NCBI RefSeq assembly: GCF_029168945.1
Contig: NC_083605.1
Span: 40,809,280 to 40,873,279 of the forward strand
Reading direction: 5' to 3'
Length of the DNA stretch: 64,000 nucleotides
DNA from: Cannabis sativa
Taxonomy: Eukaryota; Streptophyta; Magnoliopsida; Rosales; Cannabaceae
Part shown: positions 1 to 10,300 of the stretch, piece by piece
How the letters are laid out: every line of letters starts with the position of its first letter
How positions within the stretch are numbered: position 1 is the first letter of the stretch
Program-made: the position numbers and the translations under genes
The notes under the pieces: generated by a model
What the model saw: the letters and a program-made list of their open reading frames with translations, nothing else
What the model was told of the DNA's origin: nothing
The model's database searches: none

Positions 1-1268
1 AATATCTAACCAATTTTTCAAATATCAAGTTTATTCAAAATTTAAATTTATTTAAAATTTCTAATAAGATAATATAATAAAATATCTTGAATTTTGAATT
101 TAGATATTTCATTATTATATTCTAAGTCTTATAGTTTAATAAATTTAAATATTACATAAATAAACTAATTGAAAAAATAAGATATTTTATATGGTTAGAA
201 TTTAAAAAAAAAATAAGTTTGAAAAAATTATGGTTTGAAACCCTAAAATATCTATTTATACTAAACTAACCAATTCTTTAAATTTCATGTTATTTTTTGC
301 CAAAATATAATTTGAATAAAAAAAATGTCTAATAAGTTAAAATGTTAAACCTAACATATTCCCAATCTTATAATTTTAATTAATAAAATATATTTTAAAA
401 ATAACAAATTTGAAAAGATATGATATGGTTAGCATATTTTGAAATTAGTACAAGATTATTTTTAAAAGATAATATTTTAATATCAAAGTAAGATCATTTA
501 AAATTTAATAAAAAAAATAATATCTGATCTTATAATTAAAATAAAATAATCTAAAATTTCAAAATTAACCATAAAGCTCCTTTGTGAGAAATTAAATTTT
601 CAAAATTCAACGTCTACTAATATCAGAAACTAATTTTAATTAATTAAAAAATTAATAAAAAATATTTTTATTCTGACAATTGTATTTTTAATTGAAAAAT
701 TAGATTCTACATAAAATTCTACCAAAAATTGGCTTTTGTTTTAATGAAAAATGATTTTTGAAGCAAAAGTTATGACGAAAATAAGTTTGAGGCACACGGT
801 TATGCATTGCATACCCCTGGGCGCGCATAATGGAGGTTTTGGCCGAGGACAGAGGCTGCAAGCAGCCTCATTTGACCGAGGGACACAGGCGGGAGCTGCC
901 CTTCAGACAGGGGCTGTGTCCGAGTAAACTCGGTCAGCGCCTTGTCTGAATGGGTGTTGTTCGAGCGTCCCGCGCGCGCGTATGTGTTTCAAATCCTGAT
1001 ATTTTTGTTCAACTTCAAAAAATCATAACTAATTGATAAAAAATCCAAATTAGGTTCTGTAAAAGCCTAAATTTATTAATTTTTTGTCTAATTTCCAGAA
1101 AAAATAATTCCAGATCAAAATAAAAAATATTTCAGTAACATATATTGCGATTTCTAAACTATCATCAAATAAGCACATAAACCACTTGAAACCATCCAAA
1201 TCAATGCAATACATCGTTTTAATTCATATTTCATGAAAGTAAATCATTACCATGGCTCTGAGGCCAGT
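1..1268 (-). mobile_element. Copia element I, internal 5' leader (partial, runs off left edge)
   Basis: This is a non-coding, very AT-rich stretch with no usable reading frame. It sits directly inside a primer-binding site (1254-1266) and a Copia LTR (from 1269), both oriented to the minus strand, so it is the 5' leader of a minus-strand element whose gag-pol lies left of the window. The segment near the LTR resembles the same part of element F (42700-42853), including the stretch before the primer site. A GC-rich block at about 793-990 stands out from the AT-rich background and can form several stems (see findings). Identity as Copia leader is inferred from LTR and primer-site homology to F; no coding domain of I itself is visible. 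Confidence 0.75.
1254..1266 (-). other. Primer-binding site of Copia element I
   Basis: On the minus strand this reads TGGCCTCAGAGCC, close to the plant tRNA-iMet primer site TGGTATCAGAGCC. It is two bases inside the LTR edge, as expected, and fixes the element as minus-strand. Confidence 0.7.
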
Positions 1269-3064
1269 TATTGGAAATATTTTACAAGGATCTAGATTTA
1301 CTACCATGTATGTTTCATTAACATCCTAATATGAATTCTAAAACAATGAAATAAACACATAAGGGTTTAAGGAAACCTTACATTGGTTGCAGGGGAATAT
1401 AATGACTCCTTCTGTTCAGATCTCTAGCCCTTGATTCCTTTCCGTAGCAGAGCATCACCAAGATATGAACCTGGATCTCTTTCTCTCTTTCCTTTGATGC
1501 TGAATCTCCTTCTCGTTGTTTGGAATTCTCTTACAGTCTTACACACTATGATTGAGATACCACTTGATGTGTGTGGGAACTCACTCATTCACTCAAGGTT
1601 CAAAAAATTGAAGAGGAAAAGAGAAGAAGAAGTGGCGGCTAGGGTAAATAGAAAGAGGCTCAGTTTTCATCTGACAAAGTTAACAAAAAGTTAAGTGTGA
1701 ATGAGAGCCATCACTATCTATTTATAGGTAACCACCTAGGTTTAAGCAAGAATTATTTGGCATTAAAATAATGAAAAAAATAAATGATAAAAGCCTACAA
1801 TAGTGGCCGGCCTGGGCTTTGGATAATGGGCCTCACTTATGCAATTTTGCTGTTTTATCATTTCTGCATCTCATTTTCTCAAAAACGCCAATTTTCAAAT
1901 TCAACCATTTAAATGCCAATTCTAATTATTTAATAACTAAAAATTAATTATTAAATAATATTGTCATTTAATATATTTATTAATTAGACATATAAAGTCT
2001 CTTAATTAATAAATAAACCTATAATCTCTTTTCTTTACAATTTCGCCCTTGCTTAGTGAAAATTCATAAACTAGACATAGTCTAACTTTAGAATTATAAT
2101 TGATTAATCAAAATCAATTAACTGAGTCTTACAAGGAGTATGGTCTCAACTAGTATGGGGACCGTGGGTCTATATATCCGAGCTTCCAATAAGCAGATCA
2201 AGAATTTATATCTTAATTTCGCTGACTTATTAATTCTTCGTTGAATCCACGCATAGAACTTAGAATTGCACTCTCAGTATATAGAACGATCTATATGTTC
2301 CACCATATAGACACGTCATTAGTTATCCATTGTTATAATCCTAATTTGATCAATGATCCTCTATATAGATGATCTACACTGTAAAGGGATTAAATTACCA
2401 AAACACCCTACAATGTATTTTATCCTTAAAACACTTAACCCCGCATAAATGATATTTCAGCTAAGTGAAATGAGTGCTCCATCATTTATTTTCGTTTGGT
2501 CAAGCTCAAAGGAAATCATCCTTTACTTTCTACTTGTCAGATAGAAGCTATAGATTCCATATTTATGTAAGCGCTCCCACTCAATTGCACTCTCATGTTC
2601 CCAAAATGTACGTATCACCCTGACCCAAAAGTAGGCTTAACTAACAAATCAAAGAACATGTATAATACTCTTGAGATCGAACCTAAACATATCAGGATTA
2701 AGATCATTTGATCTATGATCAACATGTGATATTGAACTGAATACATATTACGGTAAATTTTAATATATCTAATCAAAGTTCAATATCGGCCCCTTCCGAT
2801 GTATACTCCATACATCCGATGCTGGTAAACTTTGCCAATGCCATGGAAAGGACATAACACTTATCCAAGGTGTAAGAATACCTATCGCTGATTATCATGT
2901 CAGTCTAAATCCAGTGAATTGACAAATCAGGGAATAAACTTTCGAACATATAATTAAGATTATATTCCACTGTGCTGACAACACTATAATCATTAACAAA
3001 TTGATATGTTCTGGAATTAAATAGAATTCATACATTATGTACATAATCATGAAATAAATCATGT
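1269..3064 (-). repeat. Copia element I 5' LTR, first part (split by element A)
   Basis: Aligns by eye with the LTRs of element F (34910-36824 and 42854-44767): same edge (here TATTGG for TGTTGG), same order of blocks, same central tract. The LTR is broken at 3064 by element A and resumes at 14564-14662, where it ends CCCAACA. Total about 1.89 kb, matching the 1.91 kb LTRs of F. On the minus strand a TATA-like box (TATAAATA) lies at 1719-1726. Short open frames inside, such as 1431-1694, have no homologue I recognise and are chance frames. Confidence 0.85.
1719..1726 (-). promoter_or_regulatory. TATA-like box in LTR of Copia element I
   Basis: TATAAATA on the minus strand, at the equivalent place to the TATATAAA of F (43236-43243) and the TATAAAAG of G (20431-20438). 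Inferred to be the core LTR promoter from position and conservation. Confidence 0.5.
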
Positions 3065-3933
3065 TGTTGTTACTAGAATTTCACAACACCAAGAAGTGTA
3101 ATTTAGCTGGTAAAAGATAGAATTATTTGAAAGAATATAAATGCGAGTAGTCAACCTAAAACGGCGAGCACTCAAATGGGAATGCGAGAACAGACAACAA
3201 AGCCGGAAAAAATACAGAAGACGATGAAATATAGTGGTTCAGTCAGATTTTGTTCTGCTTAGTCCACTGTAGCAAGGGATTCGTAGGTCCATTTTCACGG
3301 CGGATCACCCCTTTATATACAAAGCAGGTGCCCAATCGGTTACATGAGGATCACATTTATTGTTAATCCATTATTTACACATTAAATTGTCATAATTAAA
3401 CTCAGACAACGTTAACATTAATAAATATATGACAGTTACTGAACTTATCAACGTATGCGTCCTTCGCATCTGCGAGTTGACCGTTCGTGTTCCGTCTGTT
3501 GAGTTCGTAGGGTCGCACGTACGTTTGGAACGTCTGCGTCCTTAGGTGATCGCTCGTTATAGACGTCGCATGCTGAAGTTGGTAGCATCTGGACATGCGA
3601 ACTTACATTGGTCCGTTAGGGCTATTGGGTCATTGGGACCAAAACTGCATCATAGGGCATTGGCCTCTATACTAACCGCGGAGGTATAGAGGGAGGCACT
3701 CGCACATGTTCTGACATATGCGAGTTGGGTCTACCCTGTATGATGAGGATTACGGTTATGCGGTGTGAATTAAGTCACATCCGCGATACCTCGCTGGTTT
3801 TATCCTGGGCGAGGTCTAAACTTCGAGAAGCCTCTCCTGGACATTTCAGCCTTCACTGGAAGTCTGGATACACGTGTCCTTCAAGGAGGGGTCTGGTCTC
3901 GAGTTTCTAGGTGAGAGAAATCTCACTATAACA
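3065..3933 (-). repeat. Element A 3' LTR
   Basis: 869 bp, TGTTGT...ATAACA. It is the 3' LTR because the purine-rich tract lies immediately inside it (3937-3946 on the minus strand) while the primer site is at the other LTR. It has a minus-strand TATA box (complement of 3311-3319) and a G-box CACGTG at 3871-3876. Confidence 0.93.
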
Positions 3934-3936
3934 CAT

Positions 3937-3946
3937 GCCCCTAGTT
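3937..3946 (-). other. Polypurine tract of element A
   Basis: On the minus strand AACTAGGGGC lies four bases upstream of the 3' LTR edge, where the plus-strand DNA primer of a retroelement is expected. Remnant B has the matching TAAGGGGCAATTG at 14848-14860. Confidence 0.65.
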
Positions 3947-4177
3947 TCGCGATGTGACTTGAGCGGTCACTGAGGGAAACTACTGCTCGAGAGACAGGTG
4001 AAAGGTTGTCACGAGGAGGTGACCTTTTGGTTGTCCCATCGAGGGTTTCGAAAAATGACGGCTGTAATGATTAATTTTCATTATCTCTAGGATGCCACGT
4101 CACGAAACTCTTCGGTTTTCGTGTAGGCGTGGCCATAGCTGGCCGTTAGATTGGGCGACTTTAGGCATTCTGGTTGC

Positions 4178-4220
4178 CACGTGTCACAATCCCAATAAAT
4201 AAGGGATATGGGTATTTAAA
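4178..4220 (+). promoter_or_regulatory. Putative promoter of the antisense gene in element A (G-box plus TATA)
   Basis: Plus strand: G-box CACGTG at 4178-4183, CCAAT-like CCCAAT at 4190-4195, and TATTTAAA at 4213-4220, followed by a pyrimidine-rich stretch suitable as a 5' UTR. The order and spacing suit a plant RNA polymerase II promoter. It lies inside the element, downstream of the LTR as read on the plus strand. Remnant B has the same pattern: G-box 14816-14821 and TATAAAAC 15070-15077 before its antisense gene. Function is inferred. Confidence 0.55.
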
Positions 4221-4766
4221 CGCTTTGATACGAATCAAATATCCCATTTTTCCCTCCTTTCTCTTAATTTCTCCCCAGTATATACACCCCAGAAAAAAGA
4301 AATCCATTCCAACTTTTCTGTCATTTTCCACAGCATTTTCATTCTCAGAAGTGATCGAGAACAACCGCAGGAATCGAAACTAAAGGTTAGCTTCTAAATC
4401 CCTGCATTTTCGTTTTCTGCTTTTTTTTGGGGAAAATGTGCTTTCTTTCTGGTTTTGGGTGCTTATGGAAAACTCTTTTTAGGAGGGTATGCTAGTGGGT
4501 ATTTATGTGTTTTGGTCAATGATACTGGGTAATACTCATAGTGTAGGGCCTGTAAATTGACATAACCGCAAAAAACTGATCACTACTGATTCACGTCTTC
4601 GAATGCTCGCGGACATTCGGATGAACAATTTGAATACTCGCGAGGGTTCGGTTGAACAACTTGAATAATCGCATGTTTCCAAACTTATTTCTGTTTAACT
4701 GTTGATTAGACCTTTTAGGATCTTTTCGTGTCGCGGGCTGAGTGGTAAGAGTATTAATTGCCATTT

Positions 4767-4851
4767 CAAATGGTGGGTGTGTCACAGTATTCTAATGGCC
4801 ATATACGCGATTATATGTCCCTTGAGATACTGTGATACGCCCAGCCATTTG
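4767..4851. repeat. Hairpin 1 in the leader intron of element A
   Basis: Arms 4767-4790 and 4827-4851 are inverted repeats: about 24 pairs with one bulged base, and the only other differences are G.U-compatible in RNA. The loop is 36 bases. It is paralogous to the next hairpin, with the bulge at the same place. Confidence 0.85.
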
Positions 4852-4904
4852 TTGACGTGCGTTAATGCTCGAATGATCGTACTTTTTGGTTGGTAGGTTG
4901 TCTC

Positions 4905-4989
4905 GAAACGGTGGGTGTCTCCCAGTAACTTCAGGGTTATGCTCGAAAATGCATACTTCTTGAGTCACTGGGAAACGCCCAGCCGTTTC
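4905..4989. repeat. Hairpin 2 in the leader intron of element A
   Basis: Arms 4905-4929 and 4964-4989 form about 25 pairs with one bulge, one wobble and two mismatches around a 34-base loop. The stem may extend outward, since GGTTGT (4896-4901) can pair with ACAACC (5004-5009). The arm cores (GGTGGGTGT and ACGCCCAGCC) are shared with hairpin 1, so the two arose by duplication. Confidence 0.85.
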
Positions 4990-5194
4990 TGGAGGTATAC
5001 CGCACAACCGAGGATGCGTGAGTTACTCGCCCAAAGATAGTTACATTTCTTCTCGCATATCGATAGAAGGGTCAGTTTTCGCACAGAGTCTGACTTTCTT
5101 GCTGAATGCGACTTTTATAGTTTACTACGGGTGAGATCACTTATCTTTATTTTTTCACACATTCATCACGCTGAAAAGATCTTGTATCTTTCAG

Positions 5195-7265
5195 ATGAGC
5201 GATCTATCGGATAGCCAGCAGCTCGGATCAGGAGGTCGTGCCTTTGACGGGGAATCGGACCAGGAGAGGGACAGTTTTCTCCCTACGGACATCTCCGAAA
5301 TGGAGGCTGCGGAGATAGAGTTAGGTCCGATGTCTTCTGTGGAGATCGAGAAGATGGTACAGGAGCTTACTGAACCTGGGGCAATCGATATCCGAGATAG
5401 CGAATCCACAGTGTCAGCACGCGACTACCTCATCCATACGAGGCAGGCTCCTGACATCGAGGTCGAGGAGGTGGAGGAGGGATGGACTACTCCAGCCCGC
5501 GAGTCAGGTGGGGAAGAAGAGGAAGCGGAAGGGAGCGGGACGGACTCGGTTGACGACTCCCAACTGAACGAACCTTTCTCGTGCGAAGACCTAGTCTCGA
5601 GAGTCGTCAAATCTGACTTCACCACTTTCGTGAGGTTAAATTTGTTGCGGCTTGCGTTTCAAAGTCCCAAACCCTCCCAGAGAGCGCATCTTCCGTTCAC
5701 CAACCCTGCGATCATCCCCACAGAGGACGTGGTCATCTCAATACCCATTCTTCGATGTGGTGTATCAGTCCCATTTCATCCTTTCGTCGCAGCCATTCTT
5801 AGACGCTATGACGTATCGCCTTTTCAGCTAACACCCAACAGTTATCGCACTGTTCTAGCCTTCTATGCGATGTACATGGAGTACGCCCATAGAGCTCCGT
5901 CAGTAGAGGAATTTAGTTATTTTTATGACATAAAGAGCGTGGGCCTTCATAACGGCTTCTTTTGCTTTAGTAAATGGGCGACTTCTGAAATCAACGGGGT
6001 TGAGGGGATGGTTTCGAACATGGGTGACTGGAAGTCAAAATGGTTTTATGTTTTTAAGGTTCCTGGGATCAGAACCGACTTTAATCGCGTACCCGCATGT
6101 CGCATATTTGTTGACTTAGATAAAGTTTGTTACTCTGTTTTTCGAGATCTTTTGCTAAATCGTTCTTTTGTTGTCATCGCAGATAGACCAGCTCGACCAA
6201 CGCTTAGCTCGAATAAGAAGGGGGTAGCTGAAATTCTTGGGAGTCTTCCGGTACAAGATCGCGACTGGCGATTGCTGTGTACGACTGCCAAATTGCGAGA
6301 ACACAAACTGATCCCCGAGAACGCGAGTCTTCAACGGGAGCCAGTATATAAAGAACCATCTGAGAGACAGCAGGAGCGGATAGATAAACGGCTTTCCAAG
6401 CAAACTCCTCGAGAAACTTCAGGTAACTCGTCCTTTTCCTATAACGTGATGGGTAGAGTCGTGATTTTTACTTATCTGTCTTTTATGCTTGTAGACATGA
6501 CTTTCCTGAAGTCTGCCCCTGTCCTGAAGATCAAGCAAAAGGGTGGGACACCGCATCTTCACCCGCCGTCGCCCGAAGAGGAAGAGCGATGTGATGACTT
6601 CGCTCGCTGCATTCCTCCAAGAAGTTGGCCAAGACCACTCAGGATAAGGGGAAGAAGGTTGTCATTGATTCTCCGGTTCACCCTCGCGACTTCCTGGCCA
6701 TGCAGGAAAAATTACTGGCCGAGATTCCTTATGAGGAACTTGTTTCTCGATCTACTGAACTGGCCGTACGATCTGTGGCCTTGTTTATGAAAGCCGCGGC
6801 CACGCCTTCGAAGGAAATTGACTCGCTGAAGAGGCAGAACGCCCATTTTCAAGAAAACATAAAGAGGCTGAAGCAGGAGGTGGCCAAGATGGAGGAACTT
6901 CACAAGGAGCTCGAGGAAGTCAACAGGGCCAAAGAACAGTTGGAGCTCGAGCTCAAGAAGTCGCAGGACACGATCGCTGAGATGGCTCGCGACTTGGAGG
7001 CCGAGAAAGAGAGTGGGAAAACAAGTGATCAGCCGTGTCTGATTACATTTATACTACTCTCTCCAAGGTCCCTGACTTCGACTTCTCGCTGCTTGGAGAT
7101 GAAGCTGCTGAAATGGCTGAAGCCTTTCGCTCGATGTCTCCTACCCGGACTCAAGGCAACCTTCCAGATGAAATCGAGGGAGTGCAGGCTGAGGAGGTCG
7201 AGAATGAAGTTGTGAGCAAGATCGTGGATGAGGCTGCTCCTGATGAGACTACTCCCGCTGCTTGA
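5195..7265 (+). CDS. Antisense ORF of element A, 'putative gypsy type transposon' (PF04195-like) protein
   Basis: Plus-strand gene between the polypurine tract and the end of pol. The frame from 5195 starts with an acidic, serine-rich N-terminus (residues about 1-130). A globular domain follows at about residues 140-330; its segment FHPFVAAILRRYDVSPFQL then TPNSYR (around residues 195-220) matches the pattern I know for the Transposase_28 'putative gypsy type transposon' family. After a 72-bp intron (6423-6494) comes a lysine/glutamate-rich coiled coil (6800-7010) and an acidic C-terminus ending at TGA 7263-7265. The frame changes near 6610 and again near 7020, so it is broken once or twice or has further unrecognised introns. 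Such antisense ORFs are known from Retand/Tat elements; their function is unknown. The stop lies 376 bp from the convergent pol stop at 7642. Confidence 0.75.
6423..6494 (+). other. Putative 72-bp intron in the antisense ORF
   Basis: Donor TTCAG|GTAACT and acceptor TGCTTGTAG|AC. The length is a multiple of three, so the frame stays open with or without splicing. Removal deletes a hydrophobic stretch that does not suit the charged protein around it. Inferred by eye. Confidence 0.5.
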
Positions 7266-7641
7266 TTATTTTCTATCCTAGTTTCACTCTTTTTTTTTTT
7301 ATATATGCGGTACACGGGTACTCGCACTTTTGTACTTAAAGAATTTTATCTTACTTTTTGGACAAATTTCTATCCTCGCGGGGATAGTATGCATTTTAAT
7401 ATTTACGCAGTACATGGGTACTTGCGATTTTATTTTCAACTTTGATCACAACTTGGTGTGACCGCGATTATATATATATGCGACTTTAATTACAGATTGG
7501 TGTAACAAAGTAGAAAAAACTTAACAGGCACTTTTATTCAAACAATCAGTAATACATGCGGGTATACATGCCCCTATACTTAGGAATTATGTTGAACAAT
7601 AAATGTCTAAGTATAAGTACTCGAATCAAAGGACGCGAATA

Positions 7642-8292
7642 TTACTGATAATAGAATTTCAAGCTCTCGCTATTCCATGCTCGTGGGATCGCGGTCCCAT
7701 CGAGTGTTGCGAGTCGATAAGTGGCATCACCAATTTGATCTGCGATCATGTACGGTCCTTCCCAATTGTCTCCGAAGACTCCGTGAGATTGGACTTTGGT
7801 GTTTGGCATTACTCTTCTTAGGACCAGGTCCCCTACTCGCAGAGGTTTTATCTTAACTTTCGAGTTAAAGTACCTTGCAGTTCGTTGTTGATAAGCCGCG
7901 TTTTGTAGTTGTGCTTTATCACGCTTTTCTTCTAAAAAATCAAGGTAAAGCAACTGATTCTCGTTGTTCTGCGAGACATCCAAAGCGTCTCTGCGCAAGG
8001 ATCCAGCCCCAACCTCTACTGGCAACATGGCCTCGCACCCATAAGAAAGTGAGAAGGGTGTTTCGCCAGTTGTAGATCGAGGGGTTGTGTTGTAAGACCA
8101 TAAGACTTGCGGTAATTCATCCGGCCATGCCCCTTTGCGATCTTCTAATTTTCCCTTTAGGGTGTGCTTAATTATTTTGTTGACTGCTTCACCGTCCATT
8201 ACTCTGCGGGTAAGCGACTGCGGAAAAGGCTTTTTTAATCCCCAAATCATCGCATAGCTGCCGCATTTCTTTACAGTCGAACTGTTTTCCAT
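7642..8292 (-). pseudogene. Element A integrase C-terminal part
   Basis: Minus-strand frame that overlaps the end of the upstream pol frame. Useful sequence starts at about 8205 with the EAVNKI segment, which carries the catalytic glutamate region of the DD(35)E integrase. It continues through YNTTPRSTTGETPF and GDLVLRRV motifs typical of the integrase C-terminus of Tat elements, ending SLKFYYQ at the stop. No chromodomain follows, as expected for Tat. The shift relative to the 10300-8189 frame falls just before the catalytic glutamate, so the integrase is split into two frames. Confidence 0.85.
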
Positions 8293-10300
8293 TATCTGAA
8301 ATGAGCGTGTGCGGGATGCCGAAACGGCAGATGATGGAAGTGTAGACGAACTCGCGCAACTTCATTGCGGTGATAGTCGCGAGTGCTTTTGCTTCAGCCC
8401 ACTTTGTGAAATAGTCAACTGCGACTACAGCGTATTTGACCCCGCCTTTTCCCTTGGGTAACTCGCCAATTAAGTCAATTCCCCATATTGCAAAGGGCCA
8501 AGGACTCGTGATAGAATGGAGGTTACTCGGAGGCTGGTGTGTGTAGGTGGCTATTCGCTGACATTTATCACACCTTTTTGCAAATGTGAGGGCATCTTGT
8601 CGCAATGTTGGCCAGTAATACCCTTGCCGCATGATCTTTAAGGCAAGGGAATTGCCTCCAGTGTGATTGCCACAAATTCCCCCATGTACTTCTCGCAGTA
8701 TATAACCGCAGTCTTCTCCACTGATACACTTGAGAAGTGGTTGACTAAAACTTCTGCGATACAAGCTCTGGTCATATATCACATAGCGGGCTGCTCGTTG
8801 TCGCAATTTCCTTGCTTCTATTTTATCATTAGGTAAGACCCCCTTGTCGAGGTATGCGATAATAGGACTCATCCAAGTAATTTCCTGAGCGTCATCGATC
8901 TCCATGATTATTTCTCGATCTATGGTTGGATGTGACAATACGTCTACCGGAATTACGTCGAGTAACTCGGCTTCTCTAGTGGAGGCCAGTCGGGCTAGGG
9001 CGTCTGCATGGGCATTTTGGGTACGCGGTACTCGAGATATAACTACATGTTTGAATTTCTGCATGATTTCACGGACGATGGCTAAGTATTTAACCAATCT
9101 TCCGCCTCTCGCTAAGTATTCTCCACTTACTTGACATACCACGATTTGAGAGTCGCTAAATGCTTGTAGGTATTCGACTTTCATCTCGAGGGCCAATTTC
9201 AGACCTGCGATTAAAGCCTCATACTCGGCCTCATTGTTAGATGCAGAGAATTCGAAACGTAGAGCAGCGTGTACCTTGAAATTGTTGGGACTGATTAACA
9301 ATATCCCACTACCAGAACCTTCATTATTTGAGGCTCCATCGACATACAATGTCCATATGTCTTTGCCTGTCATGACGACGTCATTTCCACCGTCTACAAC
9401 CGCTATCTCTGTTCTCGGTAGCTCAAGTACAAAATCTGCGAGGGCTTGCCCCTTGATCGCAGTTCTTGGTTTATACCTGATATCGAACTGACTCAATTCC
9501 ATGGCCCACTTTAATATTCTCCCCGATGCCTCTGGCTTCGCTAAAACTTGCCTTAAGGGGAAGTTTGTCAGAACTTCAATGCTGTGAGCCTGGAAATAAG
9601 GTCGCAATTTTCTTGACGATATTATTAAGGCAAAGGCTAGTTTCTCCATCTGAGGGTAACGCGTCTCGGCGTCTAGTAATCGCTTACTGACGTAGTACAC
9701 AGGGTGTTGACGTCCTTGGTCCTCGCGGACAAGTACCGAACTGACCGCATACTCGGAGACGGCTAAATAAATTGACAAGACCTCGCCGGGCAACGGTTTT
9801 GATAGAATTGGAGGTTGCCCCAGGTGCGTCTTTAACGCCTGAAAAGCCTGCTCGCACTTCTCATCCCATTGGAACCTCTTGTTACCCTTCAAGATCTGAA
9901 AAAACTCTTTACACTTGTCAGAGGATCTGGATATGAAGCGGTTTAGAGCCGCGACTTTGCCTGTGAGACTCTGAACCTCCTTTGGCTTAGTTGGTGATGG
10001 CATTTCTACCAACGCTTTAATCGTCGCAGGATTGGCTTCTATTCCTCGTTGATTTACCATAAAACCGAGGAACTTTCCGGAACCCACTCCAAAGACGCAT
10101 TTTAAAGGATTTAGACGCATCTTATATCTTCGCAATATGCCGAACATGGCTTGTAGGTGCGTGACATGATCCTTCGCATGTTGCGATTTTACGAGCATAT
10201 CGTCAACATATACCTCCATTGTCTTTCCAATGAGGTCTGCGAACATCATATTTACTAGCCTTTGATAAGTCGCACCTGCGTTTATTAAACCAAAGGGCAT
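8189..10300 (-). pseudogene. Element A pol: reverse transcriptase, RNase H, second (archaeal-type) RNase H, integrase N-terminal part
   Basis: 703-codon frame. Residues 1-100 are reverse transcriptase palm and thumb with the catalytic YVDD at 31-34. Residues about 150-290 are the Ty3-type RNase H, in which the usual first aspartate region reads IYLAVSEYAV. Residues 315-440 form a second RNase H with intact acidic residues D321 (DGASN), E357 (NNEAEY), D383 (SDSQ) and D433 (HADALA). This extra domain is a known mark of the Tat lineage. Integrase follows: zinc finger H539/H546/C577/C580, then D609 and D669. The frame stops at about 8192, just before the third catalytic residue. It joins the upstream gag-protease frame at 10300 through a one-base shift in a T run, so this part is not translated in phase with it. 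Confidence 0.9.

Larger units (their letters stand above)
4386..5194 (+). other. Putative 5' UTR intron of the antisense gene (809 bp)
   Basis: Donor AAAG|GTTAGC at 4385/4386 and acceptor TATCTTTCAG at 5194, directly followed by the ATG at 5195. A T-rich tract precedes the acceptor. A long leader intron ending exactly at the start codon would place the short 5' UTR exon between the TATA box (4213) and 4385. The intron holds two related hairpins at 4767-4851 and 4905-4989. Splice sites are read by eye; no transcript data. Confidence 0.5.

Noticed and set aside
1431..1694. 87-codon plus-strand frame
   Set aside because: Lies within the Copia LTR of element I, on the strand opposite its transcription, and is not kept in the F LTRs; chance frame.
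5195..6790. Long plus-strand frame as a host gene
   Set aside because: It lies between the two LTRs and target duplications of element A, and its domain type is known from Gypsy elements, so it is element-borne.
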